Assembly: GCA_013076295.1 (NCBI GenBank)
Contig: RQOL01000906.1
Location: 2,108,001-2,172,000, forward strand
Reading direction: 5' to 3'
DNA: 64,000 bases
DNA from: Sanderia malayensis
Taxonomy: Eukaryota; Cnidaria; Scyphozoa; Semaeostomeae; Pelagiidae
Below, piece by piece: positions 38,101 through 48,125 of the stretch. The notes beneath the pieces were generated by a model. The model was given only the letters and a program-made list of their open reading frames with translations. It did no database searches and had not been told where the DNA came from. Position 1 is the first letter of the stretch, and each line of letters begins with the position of its first letter. The position numbers and the translations under genes were made by a program.

Positions 38101-41100
38101 AATACCGTTGAAGAAATAAAGAAAGGACCACTTTCTGAGGTTGGGAAAATCAAAGATTCTATCGAAACCTTTTCTTCTACCTTCGAGGATTACGATTTAA
38201 AGAAGATCATGACGTCATCGCCTGAGATCATGAAACGCAAGTTGATGGAACTGAAAAGGATTTTTCAACTTTCTGGCAATGTACTTGACCAAACAGATAG
38301 TATACTGAAGAAATGCAAGTCTTGTTCTATTGAAAAGGTGTTTGGTTATAGATTTATCAAGAATTTTGCTGGAAAATTTGGGCAGAAGTTCGAGGAATAT
38401 CATAATTATTTAGAAGACTTTGCGGATAAGTTTTCGAGCGGTGTGTCTGAAGTCCAGAACATGACCCGTGCAGTTGGAAAGATTCGGGATCGCTTCAAGA
38501 ACGTTTTCAAAGACAACAAATTCGGCTCAAATATGCTGAAAGATCTTGCCCATGCCCTGAGGAGCTCATCTGGTGATGTTAACATCCTTAAAGACAGTGG
38601 ACAGGAATTAAGCAACATCTTGCTTGGTCAGGATGTCGATTTACAAATGCTTCGAGGAAGCTACGATGGCCTAGTAAGTCAATTGGGACAATTGCTTGAA
38701 AAGACAGCGATAGTAGCAAAGAAAGTCGACGCTGTTTATTGCAAAGCTAACGGGCTTAGAAGAGATCTGGCGCAGTTGGATGCACAGGTTGGGTCTCTAA
38801 AGCAGGGACCACTTCAAACGAGAATACGCATTGCTACCAATATATCCAGTGGTGTCAAGGCTATGATTCAATCGTTGCCTGCAATCCTCGAATCGACAGA
38901 CTCTGCCCTCAAATCTGCAGGAATCGATTCGGATTGGATTAGTAGATTTGCGGCCGGATTGTCAACTGTTACCGGAAAGCTGGAAAAAGTTCTCGGTAAG
39001 ACTGATGCGGTCCTGAATGCATCCGGAATTCTTCTTGCCGGAAAGCAAGATGTCAGCAAACAATTCCGAGCCATGAAGGAGAATCTACGAGAGCTGAAAG
39101 AAGCACCTTGGATCAACAAGCTCAATGTTGCACGCGCCATTGCATCGAATACCGGCAACATGATTGACACTGCTCTGAGCTCAATCGAATCATCAGCAAA
39201 TGCATTGAACATCGATTTTAAAAGGGAAGATCTTCTTAACCTATTGCCATCAGATGTTAATCGTAAGCGTCTAGCGGAGTTAAGCAAAATTTCCAGGAGT
39301 GTTTTAACAGCTGTCGATGAGCTTCAGAAAGGTCCGATCAGCGAAATTGGAAAACTCACTGATTCAGTGGAGACTTTTGTCGATGGACTAAAGGGTTTCG
39401 ATATTGGAAAAGCTATTCTGAGTGATCCAGCAAGCCTGAAAGAGAAGATTGCTGAATTCCAACAACTCGCTGATGGAACTGCGGATATTTTGACGAGCAT
39501 TTCAAGTATCACAGGCGTTTGCAAGAACTGCGATATCAATAATATCATCGGAAAAGGATTCATGAAGAAGGTATCGAAAAGCATTGCTGAGACATTTAAC
39601 GGCCTGCACAAGAAGGTGAAAGATATCGGAAGGCGCGTCAAGCTGGGCCATTCTGGTTGGAACAAATTTGTCGCAACGGCCGAGAAGATATCAGATGGAT
39701 TCAACGGTGTTATCAAGAATAAGAAAATCACTCCTGAAACATTTCGATCTGCTGCCAAACAGCTACGAGACTCTGCGACCAACGTGCAAACAGTTAAAGA
39801 CTCTTCTGCCGATATTTTCAAAGCGATTTTCAATGATGATGAGGATATGAAGAAAATGCAAGAGAAATTCGAAGGGTTGGTCGGCACAATGTCGTCTGTG
39901 ATGAACAAAACAGCAGTTTTTAGTGACGATGTAGAAGCAGCATATGAGACAGTGAATGGTGTTCGAAATACGTTCAAGGCAATTTCAAACGACTTTGATA
40001 ATCTTAAGAAAGGCCCGTTGGATACTCGTGTCCTTGCAGTGAGAAACATGGTAGCCGGAGTGCGAAACATTCTGAAAACAATGCCAAGACTATTGAACGA
40101 ATCGAGAAAAGTTGGCTCGAATTTAGGCATTGACTCGCGATGGATTGGAAAGATCAGCAACGACTTGTCCAGTTTTACTCAAGGTATAGAATCTGTTTTT
40201 GACAAAACTGATCTGTCTTTGCAAGACGCGGGCATAGCTGTTCAGAACTTCAAACAAATTACAGATGCATCAAAGGCAATAGCGGATGATTTTAAATCGC
40301 TAAGTAGCGCTTCAACGGGAGAAAAGTTTAACAAGATCAATAACATAATTGCTAAGGTAGATGGCATTTTTGGATCGGCGATAAATGCTACGACTGCTGT
40401 TGATTCAATATTACAGAGATCCCTGAACATTGATCTGAATATTACAAGCGGACTGAGTAAAATCACTGACAGTGCCAGTGGGTTAATTAACAAGATAGGC
40501 AAAGGCGTGAAACACGTACAGGGTATCTACAAAGACATCGTTCAAATAGCCGATGATATAAAATCCGGACCAGTCAAGAAAGTTGGAGCTTTAACCGATT
40601 CGGTAGAGGACTTTGTCAAGTCGATGAAAAATTTTAACATAGCTGAGATCCTGGTGATGTCTCCGAAGTTTGCCACCAAGAAACTTGCAGATGTCAAGGA
40701 CATAATTGAAGATTCTGGTGCGATCTTGAAGAGTATCTCGTCAGTCGTATCCGATGTCTGCCCGACTTGTAACATGTCCGAACTGTTTGGAAATAAATTT
40801 TTTACGAACATCAAAAAGGATTTGACAAGTGGGTTCAATAAGCTTGTTGGAAATGCCACAAAGTTTCTTAATAAAGTCGGCGATGGTGCTGAAGGTGTGC
40901 TTGGTATCGTGAACTCTGTAAGCGCCATTGAAAACCAACTGAATGGTTTGAAAGGTATCAAACTAAACACCGAAGGCATTAATAAATTGGCTGGTATTAT
41001 GGATAGCTCTTCAAGTCTTGTTGGTTCAATTGGAGGCAACACTTCCAAGGTGTTCAATGCACTTTTTGATAAAAATAAAGACATGTTGTTGCTAAAAGGA

Positions 41101-44100
41101 AAGTTTGAAGGATTTGTCACGAATGTTGGATCTTTTTTAAAGAAAGCTGGCAAGCTCACTTCCAAAGTCGAAGATGCATTCGCGAAAGTTGATGAAGTTA
41201 AGAAATCTTTTGATGATATAGGTAAAAACTTTGGGAACCTCGGAGAAGGCCCGGTCGAAGAGCGTGTTAAGGCTGCAAAGAATATTGTGAGTGGAGTAAT
41301 GTCAATAACATCAGGCCTGCCTGATTTGCTGAATAGCGCAAGTCTTGGGCTGGAATCGACGAGCTTTTTACGACGATTTGGAACACAACTATCCGAAGTA
41401 ACAGAGGGTGTGAACAAGGTCTTGCAGAAAACTAACGGTATTATTACTGATGTTGGAACTACAGTCGAAGGTATCAGTAATATTGGACGTCTCACTGGGT
41501 CAATAGGAAACACTTTTCAGCAGATGCTCAGAGCACCAACGGCACAAAAGTTCCGTTTGGTGCAAAAGACAATCGGTCAAATAAAGGATTTGACTGGAGA
41601 GGTAAACAAGTTCACTGGAGGCGTCTCGGATGCTGTCGAGAAATTAACTGGAAAGACTCTATTATCAACATCACTATTTGGAAATTCAACCCAGAAAATT
41701 CTCGGCGACATATCCAGTGCAGTTGGAATAGTTGCAGATCGATATGAACAGTTTCAGGAGTTGACAAAGACGTTCAGTAAAGCATTCAAAGACATATCTG
41801 CAGATCCAATTGACTTTGCCATCAACGAACTTCCAAAGCTGCTTACTCAGACTGAAGGTTTTCTCAAAACAATCATTGGTGATACGAAAGCAGTTGCTAA
41901 TAAACTAGGCCTGAAACTTGACAACGTTAACCTCGATCCCGCCCTCGTCTCAACTGCCAAACAATTCTATGGCTTTGCAAAGGGAGCACTTGGCACGTAT
42001 CAGAATGGAAAGCAGCTTTTCACTGATTTCAAGAATCTCTTCAACAGCAAAGACTTTAAAAGTGGCCTAGCAAATCTGCAGAAGCTAACAGTGAGCGGTA
42101 AGAAGTTCATTACAAGTTTAGATGCGTTGGGCGAAACGTTGTTCAAAGAAAAATGGACTGGCATCAAAGGAGACTTTACAAACATGGTAGACAAGGTCGG
42201 AGATTCTTTTGGCATCAATTTGCAAAAGGCAGGGGATCTTTTCAACAAAGGGATGAGTGTGGCCGGTGATGCATTTGGTATTTATTCTGATATCAAAACG
42301 CTGTTCAACATCAAAGAATTTACTCCAGAGACCCTACTGAAGTCAGCAACAGCCGTCGTAGGCATAGCTAACAAAGCAGTCAGCATAATGAACACATTTG
42401 GAGCTAACATACAGACTAAAGCATTGCAAAGCGTATCGAAATTCTTGGGCACTGCTACGGCCGTGTTTCAGATTGCGAAAGGTATTTACGATTTTGTTGG
42501 CTGGGTGAATGACGTTTGCGATATAACGTACGAGACTAAGATTATTCGCAAAGAAATTAGCTACATCTGCCTGAAAACCAGAGTGAAAGTCGAGAGCATT
42601 AAGATACCAATAGACGAGTGTAAGTACGAGACAGTGAAAGTACGACGTGGATATGGATCTGCTAACTTTTGCTGCAACGGTACAAAGTGTGTCTACCTTC
42701 AAAAGAGCGCTTGTTTAAGCGGCAACGACGCATGCGTTCAAAAGCGAATCAGCTTTGTCAAGGCTTCTTCGAAATTCGAGAGGAACTTGGCAGAAGCATA
42801 TGAAAAGTTTGAGACTGCTGAATTGGCCATGGCCGCTTCACAAATGGACATAAAGGCTGTGGAGAGTTTGAAGAAACGATACCAGATTGCCTACAACCAA
42901 ACATTAGCTTTGTACAGGATAAATAGAATAGATAAGAGTAGAACTCTGAAGAACCAGGCAGTTCTCAACTTGGCCGTGTGGAAACTGAAGGCGCTGGTAA
43001 ATCAGAACGCCAACACATCGACGTTGCTATTCGAGACAGCCGAGTTCAACGTGGATTTATACACGCAGGATGAGATGCGGATACCACTGACTGTGTCATA
43101 CAAAGATCAGGCTGGCTTGAGGCAGACTGTCGACTTTACCATGGATTTCAGCAATGCCCAGAAAAGTTTTGAGCATACAGTCAAATGGATGTTGGCTAAG
43201 CTTACAGAGTACTCGATACCACGAAGAAGAGGGCGATCTGTGAATCGTGGAGGAAATAAAGTTGTACCAACTTCAGTGCCAATGAAGTGCAAAGCATTCG
43301 CTGAAAATTTACAACTGTTTACTGATATTATTGAGCGTTTGAAATCGAGTGTTGAAAACATGTTTACTGGAAGGTCGTTTTCTCGTTTGAAGCGATCTAG
43401 GGATGTGAAAATGTCCAAAACATTATCCGAAGCCAGACATCAGCTCGTGAAAGAACTGATATTATTGTCATCATCAGCAAGAAAGAATCTTAGAGATATC
43501 ATTGGCGACTGGATGAAGGACAGTGAACTGAAGATCTCACAAGCTTTGGATGGAAGGTGTAATGGATTTAGCGATTGTGTGAAGACTTTGAAAGAGGAGA
43601 TGATGCAATTATTTGACGCTGGCCTGTCTAATTACAAATACCTGTTCAGTGCACTTGAAAGATTGGCCCAGATTCTAATTGACGTACCTACTGGTCGATT
43701 GTTTGAATATTTAATCAGAGCCAATGTAAACAGAGGTTTGAGTCTGTTGGGTGGGTTGAGTGATTTGAAGTCGTTATGTCACAATGCTCCTACTTTGTCG
43801 AAGCTTCCTTCGACTATTGTTGCATACAAAGGTATGGAATTGGAACTTGATTGTCCAGCTAAGTCCGCATCACAGTACCAATGGTTTGTGAACAAAACTG
43901 CTTTACCTGGTTTCAACGGGAAGATTCTTAGCATTACAGATATTGATGATAGTCACGAGGGGTCGTATTATTGCCAAGCTTCGAATGCAGCCGGGACGGC
44001 GAGGTCTGATGCTGTTTTCGTGAAAGTCGCCGAGAAACTTGCATTCGTGGAACAGCTGCAAGATGTAGCCATGCCCGAAACTAATCAAGATACAGTCGCT

Positions 44101-45984
44101 CTGTCTTGCAACGTCACGACACTTGATGGGGTCACGTTCAGTTGGTGGAAACAATCGTTGTCGGGAAGAGTGAGGAAGCTACGTAAGAAGACAGCCTTTC
44201 TTGACTTGGGCAAAGGCACGAGACGAACACGTGGTATTTACTGGTGTGAAGCAAGCAACGGGTATGCAAGCATACGTAGCAGAAAGGCGACTGTGGCCTT
44301 GGTGGAATCCGTTAGAAGACACCACAGTGTACAATTGGAAATAGATCTGAAAAGCACCAATGATTTCATGGTTTGCAAGTCTCCAACAACTCAACAACTT
44401 TCAGGAGTTGAAAGATCTTTGAAAGATTTGTTTGAAAAAGGGTTTGCTTTCAAGAATACGCGCAAGAATATATCGGTTGGTTATTTTGTGGCCAAGAAGA
44501 ATATGGATGCCAAAATTCTGACCACAATCTCAATAATTCCTTTGTCTCGTGGCGGGAAGACAGATGAAGAATTGGCTTTGGAAGACTCAAAACTTCAAGT
44601 GAAAATGAGAAAGGTGATCAACTCATTCTGGGACAACGAAGATAACATCAAATTCAAGTTTGGTGATTGTATTTTTTCTTTGGTCGAGTCAACCGCAATT
44701 GTTACATGGGATGTAGAGTATCTCAACTGCCCGACTGGCATGGGACTAACTGATAACAACCTCAGATGCTGTAAGTATGGCATCATTTGTCTACCATTTA
44801 CCTCACTGAAATGTCTTGTCTTCCGTACAGCATTAGCTAATTACCAAAGTAACATTAATTATAGCGTCATCAATTTCTACATGATGGTGGAGAATATGAC
44901 GGCAATTTATTATTACCACTGATCAGCACTTTACAACACCACAATTGCATTTCGTCTGAATGTATATTATTATAGTTTACTTTATTTGATTGCAGTGAGT
45001 TGCTTACCTGGTAACTTTGACAATGGTATGAGTAGATGCAAGCAATGCCCCATGGGTAGCTATCAACCTCGTTTTGGGCAAAGCAGTTGCATACCTTGCG
45101 GAAACGGACAACTGACTCCGTTGGCTGGAAATCTGGATGCTTCGACATGCACTAAATCAGGTATGTTATCTTGTTGCGAAACTCGTAGTTTTCAGAATTT
45201 TCACTTCGCTGTCTCGTAAATTAATGCAGGAGACAATAAAAAAAACTGGTAGAGACATGATGAAGAGTTGTATCTTCAAGCAAAATTCGACAGTGTGCCA
45301 TCTTTATCTTCTGAGTTATAAATACTTTCTTATTCTTGGATTTAAGTGTAGAGTTTGCAGGAAACAACGGCCGTGTGAAGATGATGAATGTATTTAACTG
45401 CTGTTTTGTTTATAGATTTCAACTGCTACAACGAAATGAAGATCATGATAGCTGTGGATACATCAACCGAGGTTGGGCAGCAAGGGTTAGGTCATACAAA
45501 GAAGTTCCTCAGGGAATTCGTCAGCAGTTTTGATATCAGCGAAAAGACTGCTCAATTTTCTCTTGCCACTTTTGACGACGCCGCGAAACTGCATGCAACG
45601 TTCGGCACATCTGCTTCTGGCATTAGAAAAGCAATTACTGGTCTGCGGGATATTGGGAGGACGAGAAGAACCGATCTGGCATTGGATCTTGCTGAAAATG
45701 TATTCGTGGAAGGGAAAGACAAAACTGTTCGCCAAGCTTTAGTAATTGTATCACACGGGCCCAGGAAATTTTCATCCTATTTCTTATTTAAAAGCAAAGC
45801 GGATGCGCTGAAAGAGTTTGGAGTGGAGGTATTTTATGTTGCCGTTGGTTCGCGTGCATCTGGTATGGAAGCAACGATTGCATCATCATCGCCAAAGGAA
45901 GAGCATGTATTCAAAATTCCGAATATCAGAGGAAGTGAAGAAGCAGCCAGCGTCATTGGGTATGCTGTATGCACCAACCAGTAG
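23172..45984 (+). CDS. Giant secreted EMI-EGF-sushi-helical repeat-Ig-VWA protein
   Basis: Predicted 5102-residue extracellular matrix protein. Exons joined in phase: 23172-23275, 23822-23953, 24224-24333, 26172-26267, 26699-26827, 28042-28191, 28639-28761, 29257-29379, 29640-29768, 29891-30013, 30253-30369, 30617-30790, 31066-31251, 31338-32641, 32743-32872, 33326-44770, 44996-45160, 45416-45984. Domains in order: signal peptide ([17 protein letters not shown], about 9-25); EMI (about 37-114, VCTFYQTK to [16 protein letters not shown]); one EGF (about 117-146); seven calcium-binding EGFs, each one symmetric phase-1 exon (starts DVNEC, DINEC, DRNEC, EINEC, DLNEC, DRDEC, DVDEC); two sushi domains (about 446-565); one EGF ([14 protein letters not shown]); an unassigned cysteine-poor region; helical repeats (about 1380-3900); two Ig domains (about 4531-4700); an ephrin-receptor-like Cys module (exon 17); VWA (exon 18). 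The N-terminal half resembles matrix proteins of the EMI/EGF type, but I know no named protein with this full order. Confidence 0.85.
23501..23696. mobile_element. Short MITE with GGCCCTGTTTACACGGTACC ends
   Basis: In intron 1 of the giant gene. The left end GGCCCTGTTTACACGGTACC is mirrored by GGTACCGTATAAACGGGGCC on the right. TAA occurs directly outside both ends, as in PIF/Harbinger-type target duplications. No coding capacity. Confidence 0.8.
24334..26171. other. Large intron 3 of the giant gene
   Basis: 1.8 kb, AT-rich, pyrimidine-rich toward its 3' end (25790-26130). Near 25840-25905 it contains a G/C-run palindrome-like block (AAGGGGGCTCTGCCCCCTGC) resembling the blocks at 62050-62125, probably the end of a dispersed element. 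I see no gene inside. Confidence 0.45.
27039..27752. mobile_element. Nested pair of CACG-ended MITEs
   Basis: In intron 5 of the giant gene. An outer element begins CACGTTTTTTATGAGAAC and ends GTTCTTATAAAAAAAGCGTG, with TA on both sides (27037-27038, 27753-27754). Inside it, 27345-27688 is a second element with ends CACGCTTTTTTTTTATAAGA and TTATAAAAAAAAAAAACGTG, the same family as the copy at 1244-1661. An AAGAAAC...AGGCTGA motif recurs beside the ends. The outer one looks like an older, more diverged member that received the younger insertion. Confidence 0.7.
29059..29208. repeat. ~150-bp inverted-repeat element
   Basis: In intron 7 of the giant gene. The left arm ATAGATTATACTCGAGCACT plus AACCGTC pairs with GACGGTTAGTGCTTAAGTAT plus AATCTAT on the right. 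It is non-coding, a probable small MITE. Confidence 0.65.
33326..44770 (+). other. 11,445-bp coding exon with helical repeat region
   Basis: Exon 16 of the giant gene codes about 3815 uninterrupted residues (about 1044-4858). It starts just after an acceptor (CTATTATTTCAG) and ends at a strong donor (GTAAGT). In order it holds an unassigned globular segment (to about residue 1370); a coiled-coil stretch with a CPLQC/CNVC cysteine cluster; five ~50-residue units near 34880-35490; about five ~400-residue units marked by CxxC at about 35908, 37094, 38311, 39517 and 40757; a cysteine-containing segment near 42500-42760; basic cleavage-like sites RRRGR (about 43225) and RLKRSR (about 43390); and two Ig domains (43790-44300). 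Codon use stays like the flanking exons, and long antisense open frames are shadows. Confidence 0.85.
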
Positions 45985-46028
45985 GAACACGCAGAGTGGA
46001 TTTTCAGAAGCTAGAATGATTTCTGTAG

Positions 46029-46038
46029 AATAAATAAA
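46029..46038 (+). terminator. Poly(A) signal of the giant gene
   Basis: Two overlapping AATAAA hexamers (AATAAATAAA) lie 45 bp after the TAG stop of the VWA exon. Confidence 0.7.
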
Positions 46039-46394
46039 ATTTTATAAGTCTGAAAAGGTGGGAGGAAGTGACAAAGGGCCGCAGTTAGGCGTCTCAACAA
46101 ATATTGTTAACGGGGAAGGTGTCGGTAAAGAAAGAAGTTGTACAATTAGAGTTCCATATACTTGATTTACGTTTAACGTTTTACAGTTCATTTGCTAGAG
46201 TGTAGCTGCTACGCTTCCTGTTAATAGATACTGCCTTTTTATGTTTTTATGCTCCGTCTTGTGCTTACGCCAACATTAAACGAGAAGCTGACAAAGAAAG
46301 GATACGAAAACAGCAAATAAAGAAGTAAAAATAAATTAACAATGTCAGGGGAATTAAGTTAGTTACAGTACACAAGCAAAGTTTCTATCGTCAA

Positions 46395-46400
46395 TTTATT
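46395..46400 (-). terminator. Poly(A) signal of the small unrecognised gene
   Basis: AATAAA on the minus strand, 62 bp after the TGA stop at 46462-46464. It supports a transcript ending here, convergent with the giant gene. Confidence 0.55.
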
Positions 46401-46461
46401 GTCTTTTAATTCTGCATTAATCGTAGTTTAATATTTAGAGTTAATAGTAACATAAAATGTC

Positions 46462-47397
46462 TCAATAATAGCGAGTTTTTCTTCGCGTCTTCACGAACTC
46501 TTTGGGCCTGGGCTTGATTCTTCTTCTTTCAACTTCTTCAACCTGAAGTTCGGCCATCTTTGCCGTGCAAACTTCCACCCAATAAAGCTGCAAGTTAGAG
46601 CAAGGCAAACATAACATTAACATAAAACAAGCGTGGTTTAAAATAAGATTATCATATTCTTAAACAAAATATGGATGTTATTTCTTCAGCAGCGGAAATT
46701 GAAAAATGAACTTGCCAGAATTGGCCTAAACTGAATAAAAAGCCAACTTACCCGACATAGCTTCGGCGATAGTAGCTTCGGTTTATCTCCAGCCATTTCT
46801 CTCCACAATATCCACTTGTTTATACATTCATCTTCTTTTTCTGCCTTCAACTGCAAGCTGAAAGGCAGGGAAGTTTTTACCAGCTTTCTTTTCCAACCAA
46901 CCAGCTCAGTTAAACAGAATCAACATTCGTGTTCTTCTTCTTGCACCTTCTTCACAGGCCTGGTCGCTGCACTTTTTGCTTGTTCTTCTCTCCAAGACTG
47001 CAGACACTGAAAGGCCAGAAACACCACGTGCAAGAGTACTTATACTTGCGCATGTGCGCAAGCAAGGTGCTTCAAGCATCATCCGATAGCACCATATTAG
47101 GGCAGAATATTCACGAGAACGGGAAGTTCCAAAACGACAGTGCATCATGCAGAAGAAAACAAAAAGCTTATTGAATTAAAACAGAGGTATATTGTTATGA
47201 ATATGGAAGACAGATATACCAACGCATGCGTACCTTAATAACTCCCACATCTGATAGGCTTTAGACATCACCGAGGTAATTTTAATGAGTATAAACTCTT
47301 CAAATTCACTTATTGATAGCAGCGAAACTTCTGAACGAGAAGCCTGTTGGCGAAATCGTCGCTGGCATCTCTCAGAAGGTTCGCTATTGCATTCCAT
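46462..47397 (-). CDS. Small unrecognised multi-exon gene
   Basis: Three 3' exons join in phase 0: 47006-46947 (20 residues, CLQSWREEQAKSAATRPVKK), 46850-46752 (33 residues, with NKWILWREMAGDKPKLL) and 46587-46462 (41 residues, ending RPKEFVKTRRKTRYY, then TGA). A plausible first exon begins with the ATG at 47397 (MECNSEPSERCQRR) and reads to a donor at about 47235 (WELLR|GTACGC) or at an earlier weak GTGATG donor. The join to the next exon does not keep phase with the stronger donor, so an exon is missing or misplaced. The protein is short, charged and Arg/Lys-rich, without signal peptide or membrane segment. I do not recognise the family. Good splice sites plus a downstream AATAAA argue that it is real. 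Confidence 0.5.
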
Positions 47398-48125
47398 AAG
47401 TGTTGCATGGTCAGAAAATAAAAATTATTTGTCTTCAAAACTTTACAAAACATTTCTGGAAATTACCCGGGTCAAATAAAATTTCGCCAAAAAAACGGCG
47501 AAACCCTATCATCCCCGGGGGAACCTATGCCACATGCCGAGCAGCCACTAAAGCTCACCCTTTTTCCGAATTTTGCCAAATGAGAATTTGATCTCATTAC
47601 TCGAAATCAAATACCTCTACCCGGTATCTCAAGCCGAAAATTCCCAGTGGCATTTAGCACAGGCAACGGTCACCAAAACAAAACATTGCAAACCGACCTT
47701 ACGCAGGTATTCTGTGGAAGATTAGATGTGGGTTGCTTCTGTACACGCATGCGTTTTACAAGACGTCCAGTCTGACTTTTAATTGACTCTTCGTTTGGTC
47801 ACTAAAATTTGTTGACTTGTCCAGTATTTATACTGCAAGGATAAATAAGATTGATACTAAATTAGATGCCAGCAGTATTTGGGCATGAATTAAAACAATT
47901 TTGTTAAAAACAACAAAATAAATAGTGCTAGGACAACTCACTCACCTTTTGATGTAGAATTTGTGGGATCATGTTGTACCGACTTGCAGAATTACAGAGA
48001 CAGTAAATAAACTATAGCATCTTCTGAGAAAATATGCTGAAAAACTCGAATTAAGAATACAGGTAAATTAAAGTGAGAGTAAATTCTAATACATGTTCAA
48101 AAAATGCAGTTCAATAGAGACTTGA
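47398..48125. other. Intergenic region between the small gene and SNW1
   Basis: 728 bp, holding the SNW1 3' UTR and the upstream region of the small gene. A slightly GC-richer patch at 47460-47560 (CCCGGG, CCCCGGGGG) may be the small gene's promoter area. No gene is seen. Confidence 0.4.

Noticed and set aside
39324..41513. Long antisense frames (278 and 323 residues) inside the giant exon
   Set aside because: Shadows of the plus-strand coding exon; their composition is the complement of Lys/Asp/Ser-rich coding sequence and they lack domains.
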